Below are positions 12,101-23,210 of a stretch of 64,000 bases of DNA, one piece after another. The notes beneath the pieces were generated by a model. That model was not told where the DNA came from. It was given only the letters and a program-made list of their open reading frames with translations, and made no database searches. How positions within the stretch are numbered: position 1 is the stretch's first letter; every line of letters begins with the position of its first letter. A program made the position numbers and the translations under genes. The stretch comes from Plicaturopsis crispa FD-325 SS-3 (lineage: Eukaryota > Basidiomycota > Agaricomycetes > Amylocorticiales > Amylocorticiaceae): NCBI GenBank assembly GCA_000827205.1, contig KN832561.1, forward strand, positions 97,170-161,169, given 5' to 3'.

Positions 12101-15100
12101 GCTGGCGAAGTTTATTGAAAGCCTGCGCAACGACAACCAGTTAGAACTACCGGCTGAAAGAAGGAGGGGAGCGTACGCACAGTTTTCTCCCCGGCACGTA
12201 TTTTCGATTGCGCGAGCCTGTGGTAGAGGTGAGCATGGCAGGCAGGCAATGTAGAGGATTGAAGACTGACTCCTCTGCAGACGAGATCATTTCCAGCTGA
12301 AGCATCATCAGTTGTATACGATATAATCGAGGGGGTATTTGCTTACAATTTCCCTGACCGACGGGCGATCGGAGAGCTTGAGAATCAGGTTCATCTGGTG
12401 GAAACCCCCTGAGCAGATATCTCAAAGCTTTGAGCAGAAATACTTACCGTCCCTTGCTTGAGGTAAAACTACACCCAATCAGTACTCCATCAATTCCTCA
12501 CAACACTGACCAACTCACTTTACTCATAATATCCCCATACTCCGTACTCCCCAGCTCCCCCTCCCCCTCCTCGTCCACCCCCGCAAACTCCACAAGCTCC
12601 GCCTCCCTCAGCCTCCCCACACTATCCAAAACCAGCCCATCCACCCTCTCCTCCCACGTCTGCCCCTCCTCCCGCCCCATCGCATAATGGCCCGGGTTTT
12701 TCTGAATGCGCTGGAAGAGGAAGGACTCGCGGAGCCAGGTTTTGGCGGAGGCGAGGCTGGTGATGGTGCCGAGCCCGATCTCGGAGTTGAGGTGCTCGGA
12801 GAGGGTGTGGTGCAGCGTGCTTTCGAGGATGGTTTTGCCGTGGGTTAGGGCTTTGTATTTTCCCTCGAGCTCGGCTTCGCAGAGGATTATGGCGACGCCT
12901 TCTTTGTCTGTGGAGGTGTCAGCGATCGGCATGCACGGGAAGAGGCAGCGGGGTGGTTACCAAACTGCGGACGTCCCTACACGGTTTTGCGCGTCAGCGA
13001 CAAGGGACAGGAATGGGAGAACGTAGAGACGCACTGCACGACCCATCATCTGCATGATATCCAAGTCTGAATATTCCGACATCTCACCCCCAAAGAAGTT
13101 CTTCACGCCCTTGATCACAACCATGTACGCCGCTGCACCAATCACCAATCCCATCAGCACAAGTCCGCGTCCTATGCGAGGAACACACGCACGCAGGTTG
13201 ACACCCACGGCGAGGGTAGACGTGCACACCACGACGCGCAGGACCTTCTTCATGAACAGATCCTCCGTTAATCGCTTGTCGTCGAGGCTCAGGCCCGCAT
13301 GGTGCACCCCGATCCCCAGCGCGGCTAGTTCTGTCCCGGTCGTGAGTCAAGTAGTGCAAGAAGAAATGAGCGGACAGGCGCACCCGCTAATTTCGGATCA
13401 GTGAACCGTTGGTCGATCCTATGTTCACCGACATCGTATCAGTGTGGTTGCAAACCCAAGACCGACATACACAACACACCGTGTAGGCTGGTGCCACGGC
13501 AAAGCCCCCTTCGTCTGCCTCGCCTCCTCATAATCTTTCGCCAGCTGCTGTGCCGTCCCAACACACCCTGCACCCACATCAGCACGAGCCATATCAGCGC
13601 GAAGCACACGCACCAGAGCGCGTCGCGCAAAAAATAAGCATGGGCTTGTTAACGGAATGCTGTTGCAGCACGGGGAACAGCCGACGGTCAAGGCTCTTGA
13701 TGAACGCAAAATCGTTCTGGTCGCGGTGCCGGTGCACACCGTACACCGCGCGCGTCAACTTACACGGCCTGAATTCCTCGCCGAACTGCGCACGCCACCA
13801 TCCCATGCATCGTCAGCACGTAACTCGCAGCGACGACGAGTGGAGGCGCACCTCAAAGACCCGCGCGTCCCTCCCTTTGGCATCTCCTGGGGCTCGTGTA
13901 TTTGTACCCGCGCTCCCGATCCACGCCGCAATATCCCCAATATTCGGCACCGTCGCAGACACAAGCACGAACCTTACCTTCACGCCGCGCGCCTTCATGC
14001 GCGCGACGACGACCTCGAGCGTGCTCCCGCGCGGCTCGTTCAGGATGTGCACCTCGTCGACGAGGAAGAGCTGGATCTGCGAGAGGATGTGCTCGTTCTC
14101 GCGCCTGTACGCCATGCGTTCGTTCGTGAGTTTATTACAGGACAGGGAAGTGAAGAAGGGGAAGAGAAGAGGAAGGGGGAGGGAGGGGTAAGTACCAGTT
14201 TCTGGTTAGGGAGTCCCATTTCTCTCCCTGCGGAATGAAGAAAGAAGAGGTAAGCATTCCTGCCTCCGGTACATAATTCAGAAGCTTTACCGTGGTGATG
14301 CTGCCAGGAAGTCAGGTGATCGTTAGTGTCTCCATTTGCCTCGAAGATATGGGTACAGACATGATAGACGAGTTCTTCGCGTCGCCCCACGCGCCCTTGC
14401 CAAACGTGACCGTGTCACCCGTGAGCTCGCAGCCTTGGAATAAATCAACGATGTATACCAGCGATATCGTCAAAGTAACGCAACGCACATTTAATCCCCA
14501 AACTCCCGAACTTCGTCGTCCAGTCCCTAAACCGCTCAGTGCACAGTGCCTAACATACGTCATATAAATGCTACGGAATGCACAAGCTGGGTCAACTTAC
14601 TTTTGTCGGCGCCACGTACACGCATTTCACCGAGCGCCCCGAGCTCGACGCTTCAGTGAGCATGCGAACGATGGAGAGTTCGAAGAGCACGGTCTTCCCG
14701 CTGCCGGTAGGCGCTAACAGGACAGTGAGCATGTTACGTGCCAACAAGCGTAGAAGGACCTACCGCTGACGACCTGTACACACACGATCAGCGCGTTTAG
14801 GGGATCAAGGCCGATATACGCACCAGGTTCTCGTTGGATCCGACGACCTTTGGACGTCGTCAGTTGGCTGTGCGTATTAGGAGAACAAAATGTTACCGTG
14901 TCAAAACATGTCGACTGCACAGCGTTGAACACCCCGAAGTTGAATATACCGCGGTATATATCCGCTGGTACGCACGCAATTAACTTTCTGCGCAGGGCAT
15001 TGAGATACAACTTACGGAGTTCCGATACCGGACGTAAACGGAGTCTATGCGCATTGCGAGGGTCTTCCCCACGACGGGAATTGTTCTCTCGAGCTGTTTG

Positions 15101-15644
15101 TCCGGCAAAATTGTTGGACTGAGACTGATAGTTTGGGCGAGTGTCGTTGTTTTCGAAACGTGGGTCATATTCTATATGTGACGTGTGTTGAGGCACGGGA
15201 ACGTTGCGAGAGGCTGATGCTTGTCCGAATATGTCAGGTTCGGACGTCGCCCAAGGACCGAGAACAGACTCACTGCTGTAACTATTCGAGTCGTTGTATC
15301 GATGCTGATTGGACGGAGGTTCATAGTATTCCGAGTCATCCTCGTATTCCTGCGCACTCGTGGTAGCGACATATTGAGGTTGCTGTGCAAACTGCCTCTG
15401 TGAAGCAACACGGCGTTCTTGAGGCGATGGAGACGAGTCTTCGGGGTCCGTAAGTATCGTAGAACACCAAAAATCGCGTCGTTGACCCACCAATACCGTC
15501 CATATACTGTGCAAACTGTTCCTCGAGATCATAGCTGTTTTGACCAAGAAAGCCTACGCCCGAGTCTACGAATTGGTCCTGGGCGAGGTCGTCGTCATCC
15601 AGACCACATTCACGGGCCATTTCCTCGTAAGTCTGGTCGTACAT
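9152..15644 (-). CDS. HFM1: Meiotic DNA helicase Mer3/HFM1
   Basis: A large gene of many short exons (at least 15 introns) from ATG 15644 (MYDQTYEEMARECG) to the stop at 9152. Mer3/HFM1 is a superfamily-2 Ski2-like 3'-5' helicase that stabilises meiotic recombination intermediates and promotes crossovers. Seen in order: a disordered N-terminus with Gln/Asn/Ser; SEL-P-DIYRGIFNFGVFNAVQS once the intron near 14960-15015 is removed; Walker A APTGSGKT (about 14710); CVYVAPTKALCTERF; the DEVH box (about 14050); LVSATVPN; GVHHAGLSLDDKR (about 13300) with VVVCTSTLAVGVNL; EYSDLDIMQMMGRA (about 13060); then the Sec63-type region including LEILASTTNFPQYSLKI (about 11330). Near 10290-10480 is the HFM1-type cysteine cluster (CKDKTVCRHM, then CRDGLLEPP), split by introns. 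The C-terminus is basic and acidic, unstructured, with KKRKL. Exon borders were followed by motif, not all resolved. Head-to-head with CKS1. Confidence 0.93.
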
Positions 15645-15829
15645 GGCGATGGTCGTGGTAAGTGGTCAAGGGACGCAGGCCTTCTCTTGAAATGCGCGAT
15701 GCCGCGACTCTGTTTATTTCGATCACGTGAGCATCAGCTGTTTGTCAGTCCGCGCGCTTTCGTCAACGCTCTCCCAATTATCGCCACCACCACATCCTCC
15801 GCCGTCCCCATTTCATCCAGCTCCAAACC
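15645..15829. promoter_or_regulatory. Shared divergent promoter, HFM1 / CKS1
   Basis: Only 185 bp separate the two start codons. It holds a CACGTG E-box core (about 15725-15730), an AT-rich TTTATTTCG just before it and C-rich tracts toward CKS1. There is no repeat. Coupled regulation of a meiotic and a cell-cycle gene is possible but inferred. Confidence 0.5.
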
Positions 15830-16329
15830 ATGACAGAACGAGCAGCAGCGCCCGCCATGGACAACGCCACTCTCATTCGAAAGATCAACGAATATGCCGA
15901 AAAGTGCGTCTCATTTCCATCGATCGTCGTGGCCGTTATCGTTGACAGTGTGCCCGTGTGTGCTAAGGATCCACTACTCGGATAAATACGAGGACGACGA
16001 GTTCGAATACCGCCATGTCATTCTCCCGAAACCGCTGCTCAAAATCCTGCCCAAGCAGCTGTGGAACGAGGAGAGTGGGTGCCTGAGACTCTTGGCCGAG
16101 AACGAGTGGAGGGGCATAGGCGTGCAGCAGAGTCTCGGTTGGGTGCACTACGAGGTCCACGGTGCGTTTTTGCTATCCTTGCGTTTGCAGAGGGAAGGAC
16201 TTAGCGTTGTTTGTAGCACCTGAACCGCACGTTCTCCTCTTCCGACGGCCGTTGAACTACGCCCCTCCGCAGCAGGCCCCACCGCCACAGCAAAATGGCA
16301 GCAGGTCCGGGAAGGAGAGGCGCAAGTAG
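15830..16329 (+). CDS. CKS1: Cyclin-dependent kinase regulatory subunit Cks1
   Basis: Predicted 126 aa from three exons: 15830-15903, 15968-16161 and 16217-16329. Joining them gives [25 protein letters not shown], then [23 protein letters not shown], the full Cks fold. Cks1 binds Cdk1-cyclin and phosphorylated threonines, helping multisite phosphorylation and, with some F-box proteins, substrate ubiquitination. Conserved marks are the IxYSxKY start, YRHV anion-binding residues, the HxPEPH hinge (here HAPEPH) and LLFRRP. The tail after the core is short and Gln/Pro-rich ([12 protein letters not shown]) and ends in basic residues. The longer start at 15830 is used because no closer ATG gives better coverage; Met10 is an alternative. 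Confidence 0.95.
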
Positions 16330-16649
16330 TGTGCCACGCCCGCCATGTCTTTCTCTTCTCTTATTATCTGGGCTGTCTGCGCTATCCTTTCCTCTTCTTC
16401 CTCGTTTCTTCCAACATGCACAATCGTCGCGCTTTGAAATTCACCCCAAGTAGATAGCGGTCTTTCCCCCAATCTGTATATCATCCATCACTCATCGCGA
16501 TCCCCCGAGTTTTTTTAGTGAAATGTGTACTCTATTTATTGAAGTGCAAAGCAACGGCAACGGCATCGACAGGAGAAAGTTAAGATATAGACAGCGATAA
16601 ATAAGATAGTATGGATACATTATATGCCCATCCCCCCTCAACATTAGAT
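16330..16649. other. Convergent intergenic spacer between CKS1 and the M16 peptidase
   Basis: About 320 bp holding both 3' flanks. AT-rich stretches near 16500-16640 could serve polyadenylation. No gene or repeat seen. Confidence 0.5.
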
Positions 16650-19600
16650 TCAGAACTTGGACACCGGGAGATCACCCCACTCAACCACAGGCTTCACCTC
16701 CTCCGACGCCCTTAGCCCGCTCTTGAACGCCTGCACATCCTCGATGTACGTCGCGCCCTCCCTCACCCCCGGCTCCGCGTCGCCCTCCGCCGGGTACTGC
16801 GCCATCAAGCCCGGCACCGCCGCGAGCAGCGTCTTCGCATCGCCCCCCTCGCCAATCACGCCCACCCAGTACTTCACGAACTCCGCCGGCACACACCCGT
16901 CCGCGCCGCCCAGCTCCTCGCGCCACTCGCCTTCTGCAAATGTGATACCCGCGTCGCGCACGAGCACCTCGAAGGCAGCGGCGGCGGCTGCGCTGACCTT
17001 TTTGGGGCGCGGTTTTTGCGAGGGCGCGTGGATGGCGAGCTTGGAGCGGGTGGGGGAGGCGGGGTGGATGTGCGAGAGGAAGAGCGCGAGGACGTCGTCT
17101 TTCGTGATCTCCTGCTGTAGCATGTCCGCGTCGCGTTCGCCTATGATAACCACAAACCATCAGCCCCACCGCCCCAAATATTCAGGAAACCAAAAAAGCC
17201 AAACGCACGTCTATAGAAATCCAACGCCCCCGAATCAATCTGCGCCCAAAACCGATTCGTCTCCTCCCCCAAATTCTTCAGTCCCTCCCTCCACTTCCTC
17301 TCCAGCCCCCCCTTCTGCTCCTTAAACTCCTCCTCCCCCATCTCCTCGATCACCCCGCGCATGCCGTGCAGGAACGCGTCGACGCGCGACTCGAGGAAGG
17401 CCGGCGCGCGCTCGCTCTGCACGACGATGCGCAGGCCCGCGTCGCCCGCGCCGGCGAGGTGCCATTGAGAGCAGGAGACGATGTACCCGAGCTGCTCTTG
17501 CGTGCGCAGGACGTTGAATGCGGGCTCGGTGAGGATCTGGGAGAGGAGTGCGGACGTGACGCGGAGGCGCGCGTCGGCGAGCTGGCCAAAGTGGAGGTAG
17601 TAGGTTAGTGCGGAGTTTGGCTCGTTTGTGTTGGGCACGGGCGTCGTCCAGATGAAGTTTGATGCTGTGTAGGGCGTAAGTAGAGCAGCACAGGGGATAG
17701 TGTGGGAGCTTACATTGGGGTAGGATGAGTGCGCGATCTTGGATTTCGGAGGCGGGGAGTGGGGAGGATCCGAGGATCTCCGCCGCCATGTCGGCAATGC
17801 TGAGCGCTTCCTACAAACCATACATCGGGTGAGTCATGAACATCATGGATATGATGCATACGTACATCCTTGTACATGTTCCCGCCCACCAGCATCCGGA
17901 TGTTAACCGCGGATAGTAGCTGCCGGGCGTGCTCCTGCACCTCCGCCGCAGTCACCACTTTTCATCCTATGAGCCTCTATATGCAGCTGTAGACGCGCAA
18001 ACTACACTCACAGGGTACAAGAGGCAACTTCTCCGCCAGCGTCCACTGCTTCTCCGTAAGCAGCGCGCGCCCATAATAATCCGAAATGCGATACGACTGG
18101 CCCATGAAGAAATTCTCCCAGTCGCGCTTGATTTGCTCCTTCATGACCTCGAGGCGCACGGGGTCCGCGACGATGTGCTTCACCTTCTCCAGCACGTGCC
18201 GCGCGAGCACGCCCATTTTGTCGTTGTACCCGCTTAGCGAGACCCATACCCCGAGCGTGTGGTTCGCGAAGCTATACCGCAGGCCTGCGAGGTCGGCGTC
18301 GTATGAGAACTCGGCGAGCGCGTCGTTGACGAGGTCAGCAAAGAGACTGGGTGGGCGCGGGTCAGCGAGTGTTTGTTGTATGCATAAGAGAGTGGGAGCT
18401 TACCGGGTTAGGACAGATGCTTTTGGAGAGGCGTTTGCTAAGGGGCTAGAAAGATGATGAATATGCTGCTCGATGAATGCAGTGAATGTGGGAAGTACCT
18501 CCGGATGTCGAGGACGACATGGGCTTTAGGCACCCAGAATTGGTCGTCCTTTTTGTGCCACACAGACATCAGCGGGGTCTCGCGAATGAGGTGTGGTCGC
18601 TTGAGTGGCTGGACGCGGGCAGAGTGGTGAGCGTTCACTCCTTGTGACAGATGGGATGCATACCTCTGCGACCTCACGTTTGTCCACATCCAAGTTCGTC
18701 GGAATAAACTCGTTTGGTCCAGGCAGATGCAATTCGGGTATCGTGTTCGGTCCTTGAGCCTAAAATCAAGTGTTAATTTTGCCTCGTCAGCATGGCGGTG
18801 CAGACCCTACCTTTGCGATGAACTCTTCGTCAAAGTGCTCGACCGCATACTCTGTGCCGTATACCGGCTCCTGCCGCCAGGTTTTATTTTTGCCACCGAT
18901 TTTCGCATGCTCCTCGCCCTTCGCCATAAGAACTGCACGACCCTTGTCGATGGTGAGACCATCCAGGACCTTCCTAACCTCCCGCTCGGCCTCGCCAGCC
19001 TCATCCCACTCCCAGACGAGCTGCGGCGCACTGATAACGAGCTCCTTAGGCACGGGCCACGTCAGGTGCTCAGCCACCCATACCGCATAGTCGTCTGGCC
19101 GCGTCTTCTCCGCGAAACGGAAACGCGTCGAGTAGATGGTGGATATTTCCTTTTGGTACCATGCCGGGAACGCGGAGGAGCGGAGGAGGGATATGCAGTT
19201 GAACACAGCGAGCAGGACAGCGCGGTAGTTCTCTGTTTACGCTACCGTCAACGGGGCCGAATACAAATGGGCAGCGACACTCACGGAAACCCTCGTTCGT
19301 CAGGCTGATCGTGATCTTGAACATAGAGAACCCGCGACCGAGTGACTGCGGGCCTGCACTAAGACCAGTGAGCCATCCCTTGCCCTTCAAATACGAGTGC
19401 AGAGACCCGGGACCCTCGTGCCCAAGGAAATGTCCGACGAAGGAGCCGGGCTTTGTGCGGTAGTACGGTGGCTGGTACGCGAGCGGGAACGATATCTCAA
19501 CCGCATGGAAGGACATGATCGTTTGCACCGACACGAGTCTCTGTAACGGGGCGTGAGCAGCGTGTCAAAGCGCGAGGGGAAGACGTACGCGTGTCTCGTT

Positions 19601-20841
19601 GGGGCCGAAGGGGTGGTCGGTGATCATGGGCAGCGCTTCTTGCCCGCGGTTCTTGATCGGCGAGAACAGCGTCGACACGGTGTCCGCGAGCACATCGAGG
19701 GACTCTGTTGGCTATCAGCGGCGGACAGATGAAATAATGCGTACGAACGCACCTTTGCCGATGACGCACAGCCGCATGCGGCTCGCACAGTACTCTTTGC
19801 TCCACCATTCGACCAATCGCCGTCGCGTTTCCCGTCCAACGGCGCCACCGTCCGCCTCGACCTCGCTGTTAGCCGACGCGATGGAGGGCGCTGGGGAAGA
19901 TATCCGCGAGGGTATCGGAGACGGCGCAAGGCTGCTGCTGGCGCTCGGTGTGGGCGCCCCGTTCAGCTTTCCTTTCGCCTTTAGCTCCTTTCCCGCGCGG
20001 CTCAGGCTCTCCTTGTTCCCGCTACCAAACTTCTTCCATACGTGCCCGTCCTTGCTGAGCTCCTTGTTGAGCTGGAAGATGCGCCACATGTCCGCCTGGT
20101 GGTTCTTTTTGTGCTCCGAGTCGACCGCGTTCAGCTCACGCGTGGTGCACGAGGGGGCAAAAAGCGGTGAGTGGAAAAATCCGGCGAAGCGGTCGAGAGC
20201 GCCGGAGAGAGCGGGCGTCGCGACGCTGAAGTAGTAATTGGTGTTGGAAGTCGCGGTGTACGCGTTTGACGAGCCGTTGTTTTTGGATAGGTACTGAGAA
20301 AGGTGTCACTCAGAGAGACTACACAGCAAAGCAAAAGAACGCACCTCCGAATACTCGTTCTCCTTGGGATATTGTTCAGTTCCCTGCGATATCATTAGCA
20401 TGCGTTGCGTTGCGCGAGACGTAGCCGGATCTACACACCATGAACAAGAGATGCTCGCAAAAATGGGCCAATCCTGGCATGTCATCCTGGGTGGGATGGT
20501 AAGCGCGCGTCACGGTGTTTTCGACGTGTACTCACCGGGTCGGATAGGTGGCCCACTGCGACGTCGAGACTGGCCGCTGCTTTATCAGCCTTAGCATCAT
20601 GTATCAACATAGCCTCTAATCCATTCTCAAGCCTAATGAGCCTGTACTCTCTGTCGTCTTGCTGCGACGTGACAATGGGCTTTGTGAATACAGAAAACGG
20701 CGGTGTCGATCCGTGTGCAGGCACGCGCCTCCAAGCGCCGGTGTCTGACATATTGCGCGTTGTCGATGATAGACGGCGGTAGCTGACCAGGACAGTGAGA
20801 TGGGGCCTGATTGGTAGAGTACGGAGGAGTCCCACTGACAT
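16650..20841 (-). CDS. Insulysin-type M16 zinc metallopeptidase (Ste23/IDE family)
   Basis: A multi-exon gene (about 12 introns) of roughly 1,100 aa ending in VEWGDLPVSKF. Insulysins are crypt-shaped zinc peptidases that degrade short peptides; yeast Ste23 trims a-factor. The inverted zinc motif HFCEH lies in DDMPGLAHFCEHLLFM (complement of about 20440-20480), followed by NGSSNAYTATSNTNYYFSV. Further conserved blocks are YCASRMRLCVIGK, FPLAYQPPYYRTKPGSF with GHEGPGSLHSYLKGKGW, and the C-terminal half with EEMGEEEFKEQKGGLERKW. A low-complexity Ala/Pro/Ser insert of about 50 residues interrupts the N-terminal half (near 19860-19990). The ATG at 20841 adds 30 residues rich in Arg, Leu, Ser and Thr before Met31 (20751, MSDTGAWRR), which looks like a mitochondrial presequence. 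Both starts are plausible. Confidence 0.92.
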
Positions 20842-21395
20842 TCGCCGTCGACGTTGGGGACAGAAGACGCGTGTCTTTCTTGAGAGGACCTTCGCGGTGA
20901 GTCAGTTTTCATCCAATCATTAGTCAGAAATGCGCAAACCAAAGCCAAAGTCTTACAACGACTAGGGATCTTGTTTCCGTACAGTCTGCGACGAGGCGAG
21001 AGCACGGCAGACAAGCAGACAGCACTTCGGTGGTGGTGGCGGCGGTGGTAGAGGAATGAACGAACACTTCACTCAGCGCCTGGTGAGGCTTGAGCGCTGC
21101 CGCGGGGGAAATTGAGTTCGGCGCGTATTCTGAACTCCGCGACGCCTTCAGGCAAAAGCTGCGACCCTCAGCTTTACCTTATTGTTTCTGCGTTCACTCT
21201 GTAGCACTCAGAGGGGGTATCCTAGCCGCGTCTCCCTTCGATGTGAGTACATTCCGGTGCGTGCGACGCAATGTGCATATAGTTTACGAATTTGACCGCG
21301 AGTCCCCAACTCAAAAAACAGTCAAACAGCGCGAGGTTTTCTACGGGAATTTTGGGTTGCCTTCCTTGCTCTATCCGGTGAGCCCTATCTCCACG
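20842..21395. other. Upstream region of the M16 peptidase gene
   Basis: Holds the 5' flank of the insulysin gene. No conserved open frame. The next homology, the duplicated F-box block, begins at about 21396. Confidence 0.45.
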
Positions 21396-22235
21396 TCGCG
21401 TCCACTTAAAATCCGCAGAATTGACAACAAAGGCAGCATGTCCAGTGAAATCATATTCGGGGGGTTTCCGTATATGGCGCAAAAGATTTATGCCAGTGAC
21501 ACATGGCGCAATGGGATTTAATTATCGTGGCCTATATGTATAGGTATCCCCCATGTTCGCCCGCAGTTTGCTCTGCAACCCCTCCTGTGAGTTTCTTCAC
21601 AGATTTTATCGGTTCTGCATTATTGGCATCCGTGCTAGTAGCTCATCGACACCACATTCCGTCCAGCAGTAAACAGGATGACAGACCATCTTCCTGACAC
21701 CGTCGACCTCGCGTCCACCGACTCCGTCGATGATCCACGCGCCCACCTCTGAGAACCCCATCCATCCCACGTCCATCGACAGCCTTGCCAAAGAAATCCT
21801 GATCGAGATATTCCAGCTGTATCTGTCGGCGGAGCCTCACCACGACGGTTTCCCCACATCGTCCATTGCCTTGACACACGTTTGCGCAAAGTGACGAAGC
21901 ATAGTCAGGGATTTCCCCGACTTGTGGACGAAACTCACGTTCCGCTTGTCCCACATCAGCAAACTATGCCTAGCCATGCTGCCGGAGCTCCTGGCGTGCT
22001 CGCGCGCGCAGTCTCGAGCTTACCATCAATCGCCGTGTGGTCGAAGAGCCCTCTACGGCGCTTGTATTAGCGTTCATCTCGACTATAGGACCAGAGTCCT
22101 TCTGGCGCCTAACCCACCTCAGCATCGTCGCCTCGCCAGAATTCGTCGAAATCATTGACCAGGTTATGAGAGCCAGTGAATTTCCTTTGCTCCAGATTGT
22201 AAAACTTGGTGTCTGCAAATTTTGCCAGCGGTAAA
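21396..22235 (+). pseudogene. Truncated, frameshifted copy of the F-box gene with its upstream region
   Basis: From about 21396 to 22214 this matches the complement of the F-box gene and its promoter side (about 5130-5950). The start ATG is at 21678 (MTDHLPDTVDLASTDSVDD). A 5-nt deletion after GATGATCCACG shifts the frame, a TGG codon in the CAKW motif has become TGA, and homology stops about 180 codons in, after CTTGGTGTCT. About 40 nt of unrelated sequence then leads into the repeat at 22256. It cannot make the full F-box protein. Divergence is modest, so the copy is not ancient. Confidence 0.88.
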
Positions 22236-22255
22236 ATCGCAGCCTTCCTCAATAA

Positions 22256-23210
22256 TGGTGGACGAATTCAACGATTGCCTTTTCGAGATATCCCGTGCTT
22301 CTGTCGACTCACACGAACGCGAGCACGTTGTTACAACGTTGTTTAGCACCGTGAACTGGCATCTACGCCTTGCCGTCAACACACAGCAGCTGCTATGTTT
22401 CTCAACAGGTGAGCAACCTCGTCCGGTAGATATGTTGAGTAGAAATAATACAAGGCGGACGTCTGATGTGCTCGCGTAGATATGGGTCCATATAGGTCCC
22501 TTTTTATTGTTCTGGGTAAATTTCTGTCGCTTCTGTCTGACTCGATTGCACGCTCTTGTATATCGCTAATTAATTGGATCCATAGATTGATTCCATCGGT
22601 CGAGTCAGACAAACGCCGAATTTACTGGAAATCGGGGGGCCTTTGAACAATCGCCTTCTTTCTTTGGAAAAACACGAGGTGGACACTCCGCTTTGGAATT
22701 CAGGGTCGCACAGCACAGGCACTTTAAAAGGCCTTTCACCCTCGCCTTCACTTTTCTCTCTCAACTTCCACCATCCCCCATCCTCCTTCCCCCTCATTCT
22801 TGTCACCTCGTGGCGTACTCCGCACTTGGTCCTATCTCTCGATAACTCTGTCTCGCACATCAAGACTATCCGTCGTTAGACCACACCCGGTGCGCCACCC
22901 TGGATCTCTGCAGCACTCCAGTGCTCTGGTGTCGCCACTCGTGGCCACTTCAACGATCCTTTTTCTGTGGCGTCAACCCGGGCCTCATCAAGTCCGCATT
23001 CACTACCCGGTACCAGCGACTTGGACTAAGCGGGTGACTGTGGCGCTCGCATCTCTGACTTCTTTTTCTTTTCCGATTGGCTCGACCGTCGCCGTGGCTG
23101 CTTTCGACCGTCTTTTTCCCTGCCGAGGCTGCCCTGGTCCCTCGCTTTGGTCTCTCGATCTCCTGTGGCTCTGCTCCCGTACGGCGGTCTTTCATCTCGG
23201 CAACTGTCCT
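22256..23210 (+). repeat. Right copy of promoter-bearing dispersed repeat
   Basis: Matches the complement of 1-945. It carries the same AATTAATTGGATCC stretch, the GCGTTTGTCTGACTCGA-type motif and, in place of the TATA-like box, CTTTAAAAGG at about 22723-22732, followed by the pyrimidine tract and CGCACATCAAGACTA. It continues without a break into the intron-rich locus downstream, so the repeat may be that locus's promoter and first exon. No coding similarity to a known mobile element was seen. Confidence 0.75.
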
